DNA of 64,000 bases from NCBI RefSeq assembly GCF_023091745.1, contig NC_068928.1:12604001-12668000 (forward strand), in the 5' to 3' direction. Shown one piece after another: positions 21,760 to 33,210 of this stretch (positions within the stretch are counted from its first letter, which is position 1; every line of letters starts with the position of its first letter). This DNA comes from Budorcas taxicolor (taxonomy: Eukaryota; Chordata; Mammalia; Artiodactyla; Bovidae). The notes under the pieces are model-generated. The model ran no database searches. It was given only the letters and a program-made list of their open reading frames with translations, and was not told the DNA's origin. The position numbers and the translations under genes are program-made.

Positions 21760-22985
21760 ATTTAAAGCGCTGAAAGAAAAAGAACACTGTAGCCAAGAAT
21801 TCTATATCCCAAAAAAATATTTCTTCAAGAGTGATTTGGATTTTGAAATGAATTCTTATATATGACTCTTACAGCAGTAAAAGAAAAAAATAGGTAAATT
21901 TGGCTTCATGTAAATTAAAAACTTGTTCTTCGAAGGGCATTGTCATGAAACTGAAAAGAAAACCTACGAACTGAGACATATTTGTAAATCATAGATCTGA
22001 CACGAGTCAGGTAACTAGAATATATAAAGAACTCCTGCAACTCATCAACCAAAGTATAGCTCAATGTATAAAGCACTCCTGCAACTCATCAACCAAAATA
22101 TAGCTCAATGTATAAAGAACTCCTACAACTCATCAACCAAAATATAACTCAATGTATAAAGAACTCCTACAACTCATCAACCAAAATATAGCTCAGTTTA
22201 TAAAGAACTCCTACAACTCATCAACCAAAATATAGCCCAATTTAAAACAGGCAAGGGACTTCAATGGACATTTCTCCAGAGATGATATACACAAATGATA
22301 TACACATGGTTGTCCAGCAGTTGAAAAGATGCTCAAAATCGTTTGCCATTAAGGAAATGCAACTCAAAACTACATGAAATTCCACTTTGTACCTACTAGG
22401 ATGTAATTTTGATGTAGAGAATTTGGGATTCTTATTGCGTCACTGGTAGAGTTTGTAAAATGGTGTAACTGCTATAGAAAACAAGTTAGTATTTCCTCAA
22501 AATTGCAATTACCACATAACTCTGCAATTCCCTTCTAGGTATTTATCTAAAAAATTGAAAATAGGCACTAAAATGCTTGTACCCAGATCTTCCTATTAGC
22601 ACTGTTCACAATAGCCATAAGGTGGGAACAGCCCAATATCATATCAATCAGTAAGGTGAATGGTTAAACAAAATGTATATATATGCCATGAAATATCACT
22701 CAGCCATAAAAAGAAATGATGTACTGATACATGATATGACATGGATGAACCTCGCAAATGAAAGAAGCTAGACACAAGAGGTGATGTATTACACAATTCC
22801 ATGTATATGAAATATCCAAAATAGGTAAAACTAAACTATCAGGACAGAAAGCAGATTGGGGATTGTTAAGGGCTAGGGAAAAGGAGTAATAGAAAATAAC
22901 TGCTTAGCTGTGGTGTATGAAATTGTTTGGGGGAAGTTCGTATAACCTAAAATTAACCATTGTAAAGCATATGTAATATTCAGTG
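21760..22985 (+). mobile_element. L1 ORF2 to 3'UTR fragment, sense, with internal tandem array
   Basis: CAAGAATTCTATATCCCAAA, TTGTTCTTCGAAGGGCATTG, CACTGTTCACAATAGCCATA and CATGGATGAACCTCGCAAAT occur in the normal order of L1 ORF2. A five-copy 44-bp array interrupts it at 22023. Confidence 0.85.
22023..22242 (+). repeat. 5 x 44-bp tandem array inside L1
   Basis: TATAAAG(A/C)ACTCCT(G/A)CAACTC begins at 22023, 22067, 22111, 22155 and 22199, exactly 44 bp apart. Copies differ by a few substitutions and no indels. Confidence 0.97.
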
Positions 22986-23039
22986 GCATTTAGTACAGTC
23001 AGAATGTGCAGAGACCACCTTATGTTATATGAATTTCTT

Positions 23040-23455
23040 CTCAATAAGAATAGTGTTTTTAAAAATCACATTGTGACACCGCTTCACACCCACTAGATAG
23101 ATTTGTGATAAAAAAGACAGACAATAACAAGTGTTAGTGAGAATAATGGAGCAACTGCAACCCTCATACAATAGTGATGGGGAAATTAAATGGTGCAGCT
23201 CCTTTAGAAAACAGTGTGCCTGTTGCACATTATCAGGTATTAGATAGATAAGCAAAACATATAGCAACACGCTGTGGAATACTACTCAGTAATAATAATT
23301 TTTAAAAAAGCACAAAGTAATAGTATCTGCTCCAACATAGATGAACTTCAAAAACATTATGCTAAATAAAAGAGGTCCGATGCAAGAGACCATGTGTTAT
23401 AACATTCCATTTATTTATTTAATTCCCTTGCCCATTTTAAAATTGTGAAATGTTC
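23040..23455 (+). mobile_element. second L1 fragment, sense
   Basis: ACCGCTTCACACCCACTAGA, GTGGAATACTACTCAGTAAT and AAAAGAGGTCCGATGCAAG are ORF2 3' landmarks repeated downstream of the first L1 copy. Confidence 0.75.
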
Positions 23456-23570
23456 AGAAATGGCAACCCACTGCAGTATTCTCACCCAGGAAATCCCATG
23501 GACAGAGGAGCCTGACTGGTGCAGTCCATGGGGGTCCCAAGAGTCAGACACGATTTAACAACTATACAAC
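23456..23570 (+). mobile_element. Bov-tA SINE, 5'-truncated
   Basis: A-unit only: AAATGGCAACCCACTGCAGT to AGTCAGACACGATTTAAC. Confidence 0.88.
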
Positions 23571-23845
23571 AATATATCTAATATAGAAAGAACTCTTAAA
23601 AATCAAAGTTAAAAAAATACCCCAAAAAATGTATAGAAAAAAGGACAAAAGACATGAATAAACAATTCACCAAAAAGCTATATAATGGCTCATCTTCATA
23701 TAAAAGGATCAAGTTGACTTTATAATAAGAGAAGTACAAACCAAAGCTACCCTGAGACATCATTTGTCTCTTTTGCACATTGACAAAAAATAATTTTGAC
23801 AAGCCACTCTGATGGCAGTGCTGGGAGAACAGGCATTGTTAAACC
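23571..23845 (+). mobile_element. L1 fragment, sense
   Basis: ACATGAATAAACAATTCACC and ATCAAGTTGACTTTATAATA are L1-like; ends before the next SINE. Confidence 0.65.
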
Positions 23846-23849
23846 CTGC

Positions 23850-24052
23850 TATCAGGAGTGTGTGACTCAGACAATAAAGAATTCACTTGCAGTCCAGGAG
23901 ATCTGAGTTAGATCCCTGGGAAGATCCCCTAGAGAAGGGAATGGCAGCTATCCACTCCCAATATTTTTACCTGGAGAATTCCATGGATAGAGGAGCCTGG
24001 TGTGGGCCACAGTCCATGGGGTCGCAAAGAGTCATGCATAACTGTGTGACTT
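23850..24052 (+). mobile_element. Bov-tA SINE, sense, diverged
   Basis: GTGTGTGACTCAGACAATAA head, GATCCCTGGGAAGATCCCCT, and tail GTCATGCATAACTGTGTGAC. Confidence 0.85.
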
Positions 24053-24265
24053 TTTAAGAGATAGAAAATAAACTAGTGGTGTCATGAGGCTGAGGGCAGT
24101 AATTTGACTAAAAAAATGACTAAAAATAAAGCATACCCTTCTGGGAGTATCTGAAATAGTCTAAAATTGGATTGTGGTAATGGTTGCACATGTCTGTAAA
24201 TTTGCCAAAATCATTGAGTTCTACACTTAATTCAGATAACTTGTATGTTATTAAATTATTCCTCA
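24053..24265 (+). mobile_element. L1 3'UTR fragment, sense
   Basis: GTAATGGTTGCACATGTCTG followed by TTGAGTTCTACACTTAA is the L1 3'UTR end pattern. Confidence 0.65.
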
Positions 24266-24467
24266 GTGAAGCTGTTTTTGAAACATCAGTTGGAGGCTTA
24301 TGACTCCTGAAATTGGCTTATCAGTGTTTCACTAATTTAATATGTGGCCATTTCCCAAGTATATCTGTTTCATACTTTTCCTTTGAAAAGTTTCTAATGA
24401 TAACTTGTGGATGTATGGTCATCTGTTTTACACACTGTTTGATGTACTGAATTTCTTTTGTATGTAG

Positions 24468-24570
24468 AGGATGGTTAGAACGAGAAAGCAGGTATGGTCT
24501 GCAACCAGGACACAATTGGTTTATCATCTCTATGCAGTGGTGGCAGCAGTGGAAAGAATATGTCAAATAT
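24468..24570 (+). CDS. USP32: USP32 exon, residues ~379-413 (DUSP core)
   Basis: Encodes GWLERESRYGLQPGHNWFII then SMQWWQQWKEYVKY. The Trp-rich pattern WFIIS-x2-WW-x2-W-x2-YV is the hallmark of DUSP domains (domain present in ubiquitin-specific proteases). Acceptor tatgtag, donor TAT|gtaagt. The preceding 3.3 kb intron is nearly all L1 and SINE sequence. Confidence 0.97.
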
Positions 24571-26042
24571 GTAAGTAAGATTCCTATTTATCTACATTTA
24601 TAATAAGATTTTCAGCTCCATCAGACTTTATGTGACTACTGGACAGTAATAAAATGCTCCAACCTAGAAAAAGATTTGAAGGTGAAAGAAATGAATGCCT
24701 ATATGATGCTTGCTAAGGACCAACCTGCTTTTCTAAAAAGCAAGTTCCAGAGGAAGTAATAGATTCACTAAGAAATCAAGTACTATATACTTACTATTTA
24801 TAGCACATTATGAAAACAAAAGTATGAGACTGTAATTCTCACTTGGACAGTGGTTAGCAATTCTGATTGCATAGCAGAATCACATAGAAAGCTTTAAAAA
24901 AAATTCCTGAGCAAACAAATTTATAAAGCATAATTGGAGAAAGGGATTGAATTAATTTAAATAAGTCATTTTTGTATACTGAAAATTTTCTTTTGAAATC
25001 TAATTTAAATGGAATGCATTTTGTCGGTATGAACGCTATTAGAAAAGCTGTGAGAAGATCAATATATCTTTAATGATTTGCCAAGAAGTCTACAAACTGA
25101 AGTCCAAACATATGATTAATAATTTAAATACTCAGGCCTAATTCACAGGCCATAGGTCAGTGTGATTCTATTGTTCTGTTGTCCATACAGTTATGACTTA
25201 TTTAGTTAATAGTTGAATTTAAAATACTGATGGCTGTAAATCTATACTTAATGTAGATTGCCAGTTTTTAATCGTTTGTATACTGTGGTCACCATTTTTT
25301 TGCCATATAATTTTCATACTATTATTTTCTTAGTTACATTTATATAAATAACTTTATCATTTTTATGTAAATAAATATATCTTATTTTAAATCTTATTTA
25401 TGTCACTATCTTAAATAGAAATCAGTGTCACATTTCAGAAATAGAAGATCAAAGTAAAAATAAATTTAATGGAAATATATTAAATTCCAAGTAGTGTTGC
25501 CTTTTGAAGACTGATACTGAGGCCTATTCTCTGTTAAAAGGAGAAATTATCAAGTATTAGATTGGCATATCAAGTATTCAGTTAGCACATTAACACCAAA
25601 CTGAGACCCTTTCCTCAAAGTAATCAGAGGACTGGAAGAGAATTGAATAGGGAATAATTTTTTCACTGTGAAGTAGAGTTATTTAAAACCCAACATAATC
25701 TGCTACCTTTCATATATTTTAAGAAAGTTAATAAATAATAGAAGATACTAACATTTGGATCAGTAATAAAGACTATGAATCTGTGTGCTTCTGAATTATT
25801 TGAAGTTCTAACAATAAAGCTATTTAACTTTTCTTGGTTCAATAGAGTTAATTGGTATGTAGAAAGCAATCTAGGTTTTATTCTCATTCTTCTTGCCACT
25901 CTTGAGTAAATCACTGTAATTTCTTCAGAACTGGCTTTTGAAGAATCTACATATTGATAGTGTTCACCTGGTTTACAGATCAAAGAGGCAAAAAACATCT
26001 AGTAAAATATTGATAAAATGTCTCCTTGTTTTGGCTAAAATT
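24571..26042. other. intronic sequence, nothing recognised
   Basis: About 1.5 kb of AT-rich, repeat-poor DNA. Confidence 0.5.
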
Positions 26043-26248
26043 AGGGCTTCCCTTGTGGCTCAGATGATAAAGCATCTTCCTGCAATGTGGGAGACCTGGG
26101 TTCAGTCCCTGGGTCGGGAAGATCCTCTGGAGAAGGAAATGGCAACCCACTCCAGTACTCTTACCTGGAAAATTCCACGCTCAGAGGAGCCTGGTAGGCT
26201 ACAGTCCATGGAATTGCAAAGAGTCAGACACGACCGAGCAACTTCACA
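26043..26248 (+). mobile_element. Bov-tA SINE, sense
   Basis: GGGCTTCCCTTGTGGCTCAG, GGTTCAGTCCCTGGGTCGGG and tail GACACGACCGAGCAACTTCA. Confidence 0.94.
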
Positions 26249-26696
26249 GGGATGCTCTAATTGTATTAAAAGAATCTAAACCTTGCACTGTGCTGTTGCT
26301 ATGATTTGATGTTTCTCTTAAGTTTCAGTTAGTTACTTTCTAAGTGGTGCCTTCAAGCCCCCCATCCATTCATCAGTTTCATCTACTAAAATTTATGTCG
26401 CTGTTTACTGAATACCACTTTAGTTCCTCTAGCCATGCTGTCTGTCTCCTCAGATGCCTCTGGGACCTTGTTCTACTGGTTAGCACCTTTAGTCTTTCTC
26501 TTTACCTTCACTTAAAAATATCCTGATCTTTTAAAAGCGCTCACAGATACATATTCCCATAGCACCTTCCCTTCTGCTTCTCCTCAGTCTTAGTTATCTC
26601 TGTTTTCTGTGTGTTGTTTGCTGATTTTTTTTTCCTCACAAATAAGCGTAGTAGAAAATAATTCTATGCTAGCTGCCTCTGCTTCTAGGGCTCTGT

Positions 26697-26911
26697 GTGT
26701 GTGTTTAGTCACTCATATGTGCCTGACTCTCTTTGACCCCATGTGCTGCGTGTTGTCAGCCAGGCGTGGCCTCTTCCATGGAATTTTTCAGGCAGGATAC
26801 TGGAATGGGTTGCCATGTTCCTCCTCCAGGGCATCTACCCAACCGACAGAGGGATTGGCGTCTCCTGCGTTGGCAGGCAGACTCTTTCCCACTAGTGCCA
26901 CCTGGGAAGCT
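26697..26911 (-). mobile_element. Bov-tA SINE, antisense
   Basis: Starts in a GT run, then TTTAGTCACTCATATGTGCC, and ends GTGCCACCTGGGAAGC. Confidence 0.9.
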
Positions 26912-27540
26912 GCCTCTCCTGATTCTTCTCTGGTCATTCAGACTCAGTACCCTTGCTAGATTCTTCTGCCACCAATCCTGTAGGTACTGTTCTCTCCTTA
27001 TTCTACATATGCCGTATTCTTGGGTTTCCAGACATCTGTATAGTCCCCAGTCTATATCTCATCTCATTCTCTGTCCTGAGAATGTCCACAGAATCTCAAA
27101 CCAAAATAAGCTCATTCCCAAAATGATCCCATTCACTTATACATCTTATCTTATGAAGATGTCAACCCCCATCTAGTCATCTAAGTCAGCATCTCATGTT
27201 CTACTTTGGAATTATCTGTGCCCTTCTTCCATACACAATTAATTGCCACTTTTTTTTTTGTCTCCTAAATCCATGCTCTCTCTCCATCTCCTTGTTTCTG
27301 GTTCTAGCTTTATGGTTGAGTATCTCAGCATCTCTTGCCTAAATTATTATGGAAGTCTTTTAACTTGTGTCTCAATTTTCACTTTCTGCCTGCTTTTTGC
27401 ACGCTATAGAGTTATTTTTAAAACAAAAACTGGATTATCCTATCCCCTATTTAGAAGCCTCTCACAGAAGAATCCTGTCAATATAATGTTAGATGGAAGA
27501 AAAAGAAGCAATATGCTGTATTTAAAATGTATTTTCTGAC
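26912..27540 (-). repeat. L2-like fossil LINE remnants (tentative)
   Basis: Scattered antisense L2-like segments (TCTCACAGAAGAATCCTGTC, TTTTTAAAACAAAAACTGGA). An additional piece is likely at 27930-28060 (CTTCCATGATTTTCAACTTT). Confidence 0.4.
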
Positions 27541-27544
27541 AACA

Positions 27545-27735
27545 ACCAGGATAGTTTATATTTACTAAATGCCAGACAATTTACGTGTGTCACTCATGTA
27601 ATCTTCATATAACTCTGAGATTCTAATATCCTAGTTTTTACCTATAAAGAAACTGAGGCTTGTAAGTTTATTTTATGAAAGGCTGCATAGCTGGTAATTC
27701 AGTACCCTGCCCTTAATTCTAACCGTATCCCCCAC
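27545..27735 (+). repeat. MIR fossil SINE
   Basis: TTACTAAATGCCAGACAATT, AAAGAAACTGAGGCTTGTAA and AGCTGGTAATTCAGTACCCT are in MIR order. Confidence 0.65.
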
Positions 27736-28222
27736 ATTTATTTTTTATAGATATGTGTATATGTTCAGTCACAAAAAATAAAGGAAACACATCAAAATGT
27801 CAACTATAGTTAATGCTAAATGATGGAATCTGAGTACTTGTGATGTTTAGTTTCTTCATGTTTTTCTATATTTTCTATAATAATGTAATCTTTAATAATA
27901 AAAGAATAAATACTATTGAGCTTTTTAATATTGATAAAAACCTTCCATGATTTTCAACTTTCAACAGAATAAAGTCTAGATTACTTTATGTGGTACAGGG
28001 TCACTTGCAGTCTGTTCCCATTCTACCTTACCAGTTTTACTTATATACACTATTCTTCTTTGAAGAAATTAAAACTCAGTTATACATCCAAATGTTTTAA
28101 GTGCCATAGCCAGCCACAGGAGAATTAGAAACAGTAGACAGTTGGGGGATTCATTTTTGAAGGCTGCATAATTGTCAGATTATTGAATTTTACCTTTTAA
28201 TTTCTGACTTCATGATTTTTAG

Positions 28223-28418
28223 GATGCCAGCCCTGTTGTGATTGAGCCATCATCTGTGCTGAATGGAGGAAAATATTCATTTGGAACAACGGTACATCCT
28301 ATAGAGCAGAGTGAAGATAGAATTGGAGGAGGCAGCCCAAGTTATGTGAACACCGCCGAAGAAAAATTTTCAGACAACGTTTCTAGTGCATCTGAAGCCT
28401 CAGAAACTACTGGCAGTG
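28223..28418 (+). CDS. USP32: USP32 exon, residues ~414-479 (DUSP insertion, Ser-rich)
   Basis: Begins DASPVVIEPSSVLNGGKYSF and continues through a Ser/Thr/Gly-rich, acidic stretch (EDRIGGGSPSYVN, SSASEASETTGSG). This looks like a disordered loop inserted in the DUSP domain and is the least conserved exon here. Compared with human from memory, the EDRIG segment has one extra residue, which would shift the catalytic Cys from 743 to 744. Acceptor ttttag, donor G|gtcagt. Confidence 0.94.
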
Positions 28419-28862
28419 GTCAGTACGACTTCTTTTCCGTGAGGTTTAGGCAGGGTCATTTCTTAAAGTGGTACAGTTTGTCAGAGAGTATGCTTAGTGG
28501 GATATGGGCATCAGGCTTCCATTCACAGAAACAGATTTTGAATGAAATAATCAATTAACAGATTCTTGACTGTATTAGTAGCTTTACAAAGAGGAACTCT
28601 TCTATATTCTATGTCATTAATCTCTCAATTTGAAAATATTTTCACAGTTTTCATTGATTAGGTCAGTCTTTCCATATTGTTATTAAATCATTTTGTCAGT
28701 AAATTTAGAGAAGCCATTTTTGAAGAAAATCTAAATTTTTATCTCCAGAACTCTAACCATAGCACACCTTCATTGGATCAAATGCATCCTCATATTAGAT
28801 TCAGACGTTCCAGGCTGGAACTTGGGAGTTATTTTGTCAACATATTTAGAAAGGATTGATAG
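28419..28862. other. intronic sequence, nothing recognised
   Basis: No repeat or exon recognised. Confidence 0.5.
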
Positions 28863-29082
28863 TTCAGTTCAGTTCAGTTGCTCAGTGGTGTCCGACTCTC
28901 TGCGACCCCATGAATCGCAGCACACCAGGCCTCCCTGTCCATCACCAACTCCTGGAGTTCACTCAGACTCATGTCCATCAAGTCAGTGATGCCATCCAGC
29001 CATCTCATCCTCTGTCGTCCCTTTCTCCTCCTGCCCCCAATCTCTCCCAGCATCAAAGTCTTTCCCAATGAGTCAGCTCTTC
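28863..29082 (-). mobile_element. BovB-derived fragment, antisense
   Basis: TTCAGTTCAGTTCAGTTGCTC to GTCTTTCCCAATGAGTCAGC. Minus-strand reading includes MRWLDGITDLMDMSLSELQE. Confidence 0.92.
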
Positions 29083-29328
29083 ATAATGTTGCCCATAATC
29101 CCCTTTGGTTGTTGATACCTACCTAAAACTTAGTAGTTTTACCCTTACGTGAAAGGTGCTTTGCTATATTTTGGCCCAAATGAATTTAGTTGATTCCTGT
29201 TATTCTCCAGGACTCTCAGTCTTATTCAGTTGTTTCATCTTTGAGATTTTTCTTCTCCTTTTCTGTGGAGCAAGAAGGCAAATTGAACACAACTAGCATT
29301 TTCTCTACAGAACTCCTTGTAGAATCTC

Positions 29329-29714
29329 AGTTCGGTTTAGTTGCTCAGTCGTGTCTGACTCTTTGCTACCCCAGGGACTGCAGCATGCCAGGCTTCCCTG
29401 TCCATCACCAACCCCCAGAGCTTGCTCAAGCTCATGTCCATGGAGTCAGTGATGCCATCCAATCATCCCATCCTCTGTTGTCCCCCTCTCTTCCTGCCTC
29501 CAATCTCTCCCAGCATCAGGGTCATTGCCAATGAGGCAGTTCTTTGCATCAGATGGCCAAAGTATTGAGCTTCAGCTTCAGCGTGAGTCCTTCTAATGAG
29601 TGTTCAGGACTGATTTCCTTTAGGATTGACTGGTTTGATCTCCTTGCCATCCAAGGGACTCTCAAGAGCTTTCTCCACACCACAGTTCAAAAGCATCAGT
29701 TCTTCGGTGCTCTC
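29329..29714 (-). mobile_element. BovB-derived fragment, antisense
   Basis: CGGTTTAGTTGCTCAGTCGT to CAAAAGCATCAGTTCTTCGG. Only 250 bp from the previous copy, in the same orientation, with a unique spacer. Confidence 0.92.
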
Positions 29715-30523
29715 TTTCCCCATCTGATGTTATTACAGAGATCACTCAGCAGTCCTAAAAGTGCTGTCTTTGATCAGCTTTTCACTGTTTCTTGACCCTC
29801 CCTCAGGTCCTTTTCGATATATGCTCATTTTGCACACAGCTCAGCTCTGTGCTGTCCATGTGCAGAGCAGCACCACAAGTAGAAAGTTAAAAGTGGTTGA
29901 TGACTAGAATGTTTACCAAAGATTAACATGTGGTTGAGAGTTGAAATACCTTAAGATACCATTCAGGTTCACAGCTCTTTTAAGTCAGACTTACCTATCA
30001 TTTTCCTGTATGTATTTTTCTGTTGTAACATCCATACCTTCCTTTCAAATAGATTTGTTAGGGAACAGTTTCTTCTGTCCTAGCATTCTCCATTCTCCTG
30101 TTGGCATTCTTGTTTTAGCTCCTGCTCTTTGGTTTACAGACTTGTTATCACCCTTATCTACTAAGAACCTTTGCGGGCAGGCAGAAGAGAATTAAGGAAA
30201 GATATGGGAGAGTCCAGCTACTTGGCTTTATTTCTTCCTTTCCTATCAGAGGACAGAATTCTTGTGAATTATTAGATATTCTAGGAGTCTGGCCAAATGT
30301 TCATTTGATAATAGCTTTTAAAACTTTTATTCTACCTAGTGTTATTCTAGATATTTTCCAGAAAGGAATACCTCTGTGTCTTCTACACAATTACAGAATC
30401 TAACACTGTACTGACATGTCCACAGAATAATAGCATTAACCTAATACATGGACATTGAGTTTGTATCTTCAAGCCTATTTTGTGTATAATAAAACAGAGA
30501 TTCCATCTTCTTTGTTGTTACAG
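29715..30523. other. intronic sequence, nothing recognised
   Basis: About 0.8 kb with no recognised repeat; ends in the acceptor ttgttacag. Confidence 0.5.
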
Positions 30524-30699
30524 GCTTTCTGTATTCTGCCACACCAGGAACAGACATGTGCTTTGCTCGACAACATAACACTTCTGACAATAACAACCAG
30601 TGTTTACTGGGAGCCAATGGGAATATTTTATTGCACCTCAATCCTCAGAAGCCAGGGGCTATTGATAACCAGCCACTAGTAACTCAAGAACCAGTAAAG
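30524..30699 (+). CDS. USP32: USP32 exon, residues ~479-537 (DUSP domain)
   Basis: Reads GFLYSATPGTDMCFARQHNT… through NPQKPGAIDNQPLVTQEPVK, matching human USP32 as remembered apart from a few substitutions. Acceptor gttacag, donor AAG|gtaagt. Confidence 0.96.
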
Positions 30700-31187
30700 G
30701 TAAGTAATTTGACATCTCTTTCAAGTTGCTAATAAATTTCATTCTAAAGAGTTCAGCACATAGAAAATGTTTGTGATTCATTTTATTAACCTGTTGTAGA
30801 TAGAAATGTTTCTGTGAGAGTATTTTATGACTTACTACTTGCATAGACTCGGTTTAGTGATCCTTGGAAATGTTATTTTTCTTTCTTAGAACAGCTGCTA
30901 TGAAAATGTAGTTTCACGTGTATATGAAAAAAGCTTTTTAAACAAATAATACTTTTGACTGTTGGAAAGAAGTCTATGAAAGCCATCCTTAATATTTTCA
31001 AATGTTCCAGTGATTTTCTTTCAAGTGGTTTACCTTGAGTTTCCTTTCTTAAATAGTTTATTTTGAAAGTTCAAAATAAAAACCTTTTAGAAAATTATTT
31101 TTTTTCCTCGTAATGTGAAACTGAGTAGTGACATGTGTTTATTTTCCTGTGTCTAGGTTTTGTTAAAACACAAGAGACTAATTTTAA
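30700..31187. other. intronic sequence upstream of a SINE
   Basis: AT-rich. CTAAT at about 31178-31182 resembles a branch point that the downstream SINE would have displaced. Confidence 0.5.
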
Positions 31188-31200
31188 AAAGCCAACATTT

Positions 31201-31319
31201 GGGGGATTTCCCTGATAGTCCAGTGGTTAGGACTCCGAGCTTTCACTGCTGTGGGCCTGGGTTCCATCCCTGGTCGGGAAACTTAAGGTCCCACAAGCCA
31301 AGAGGTGGGGCCAAAAAAA
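31201..31319 (+). mobile_element. CHR-2-type SINE close to a splice acceptor
   Basis: GATTTCCCTGATAGTCCAGT, GGTTCCATCCCTGGTCGGG and a ten-A tail. Flanked by AAAGCCAACATTT (31188-31200) and AAAGTCGACATTT (31320-31332), an imperfect target-site duplication. The next exon starts at 31352. Confidence 0.93.
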
Positions 31320-31351
31320 AAAGTCGACATTTACATTCCATTCTTTCTAAG

Positions 31352-31492
31352 GCTACATCATTAACATTAGAAGGAGGACGATTAAAACGAACCCCACAGC
31401 TGGTCCATGGAAGAGATTATGAGATGGTCCCAGAACCTGTATGGAGAGCACTTTATCACTGGTATGGAGCAAACCTGGCCCTACCTAGACCT
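31352..31492 (+). CDS. USP32: USP32 exon, residues ~538-584 (end of DUSP)
   Basis: A 47-codon phase-0 exon, ATSLTLEGGRLKRTPQLVHG to YHWYGANLALPRP. The W(R/K)AL-x2-WYG motif is the conserved C-terminal strand of DUSP domains in the USP4/11/15/32 group. Acceptor tttctaag, donor CCT|gtaagt. The acceptor lies 32 bp downstream of a SINE. Confidence 0.97.
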
Positions 31493-32739
31493 GTAAGTAC
31501 AGCCAGTATTGCCTTATATAAGCAGCATTTATAATAGGTCCTTCTATTAATTCACTATATGAACCTCACTGCCCACAAATTAGTTCTTAACCAAGATAGA
31601 GCTTTTGATACCTGTTCAAATTAGTTGAATAAATTTTAGATTCTTTTATGTTCATTCATTCATTTACTCATACATTTATTGAGCACTGTATTAGATACTA
31701 ACCACAAAATGATATTCCGTTGGGAATGGGCAACTTATATAAAGCGGAGGAAATAATCACTGGACTAAATAGAGTCAAGGAATTATGAGGCTAGGCAATT
31801 ACATAAGTCATCCACACAAACACAGACATTAAGATAATGCAGAACTTAGACTGGAGCAGAAGTCTGAGAGCCAGTGCCAAGACGTTCAGAGTGGTGCAGA
31901 TGTTATTTCTAAACCTGTTATTCCCATTAGCCACACAGACATCCACTTAGCTGTTCTGGATTTTGTGGTTTGTCTGTTTGAAGGAGGGACATAACAAGAT
32001 CACAACAGATGATAATAATAATTCAAAGCCGGTGAATTCTGATTGTGACCATTAATAGAATGAGTCGTTTAGAGCATAAGTAAAATGCTCTGAAGTAATT
32101 TAAAGGGCTTGGAGTGTGTAATATCAAAATATTAGTTAACTCTACAGCATCATTTTGCTTATACAGTAAACAGCGGTATTCATTGCCTTGAATACTCTTT
32201 ACATTATTGATGCAGTAAAATACTTTATAAGCAGATTCTTTTGCTATATCAAAAAACACTCTCCCTTATATAATGTCCAAACTAGAACTTTTTTATACCA
32301 GGAAGGTTTTACATGGATAAAATATAGTAAGTTAGATCACTTCCAAAAAGAGTAAAACTCTGCTGTATATCCATAGTCTATAATTTTAATAATGATTATG
32401 TTATTAATACTTATGTTTACAAAAATTATGTTTAAATCTTAATCAGGAATTTAGGGTTTGTATTTGTTGCCTCCAAAAGGTTTTTACTATATTTATCAAC
32501 AGAACTCCTAGGTAGTTACATGTAAATATGAATATACATAGATGTATATGTATCCATATTCTTTATTTATTGGGGTTTGGGGTAGTCCTTGAATTAATCA
32601 CTTAATTTCTGGGACTTTCCTGCTCTATCTAATATTCTGTACCTGTAAGGGAATCATTGTGATAATTGGATAGATGTTTGATGGATAGATGGATAGATAG
32701 ATGCAGTTTGATATTTTAGAGTCTGCCTGGATTCACACT
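31493..32739. other. intronic sequence, nothing recognised
   Basis: AT-rich. GATA/GATG repeats at 32670-32702. Confidence 0.5.
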
Positions 32740-33074
32740 GAGTTCAGTTCAGTTCAGTTGCCCAGTCGTGTCCAACTCTTTGCTACCCCATGGACTGCAG
32801 TACACCAGGCTTCCCTGTCCTTCACCAACTTCTGGAACTTACTCAAACTCATGTCCATCAAGCCGGTGATGCCATCCAACCATCTCATCCTCTGTCGTCC
32901 CTTCTCCTCCTGCCTTCCAATCTTTCCCAGCATCAGGGTCTTTTCCAATGAGTAAGTTGTTCGCATCAGGTGGCTTCAGGACTGATTTCCTTTAGGATTT
33001 ATTGGCTTGATACCCTTGCAGTCCAAGGGACTCTCAAGAGTCTTCTCCAACACCACAGTTCAAAAGCATCAGTA
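32740..33074 (-). mobile_element. BovB-derived fragment, antisense, internally deleted
   Basis: TTCAGTTCAGTTCAGTTGCC to CACAGTTCAAAAGCATCAGT. Relative to other copies, a block between GGTGGC and TTCAGGACTG is missing. Confidence 0.92.
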
Positions 33075-33210
33075 TTTTAATCTCTAAATCTTAGTTTCCT
33101 CTTCTGTAAAATGGAATTAACAATAGTATCTACCTCATTAGACTTGTTTTGATAAGTAAATAATCCATATGAGTAGCACAGCATCTGAGTTATAGTAATG
33201 GTCAGTAGCA
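33075..33210 (+). repeat. MIR fossil SINE
   Basis: TCTTAGTTTCCTCTTCTGTA, AAATGGAATTAACAATAGTA and TACCTCATTAGACTTGTTTT are the MIR 3' half. The BovB element abuts it directly. Confidence 0.7.

Noticed and set aside
22023..22242. CRISPR-like array
   Set aside because: The 44-bp units are contiguous with no unique spacers, and the host is a mammal.
21235..22985. L1 'twin-priming' inversion (antisense piece followed by sense piece)
   Set aside because: Both pieces contain L1 3'-end sequence, so they are two insertions and not one inverted copy.
26733..27176. 147-codon open frame on the plus strand
   Set aside because: Its first half is an antisense Bov-tA SINE and the rest is unremarkable intron; no coding evidence.
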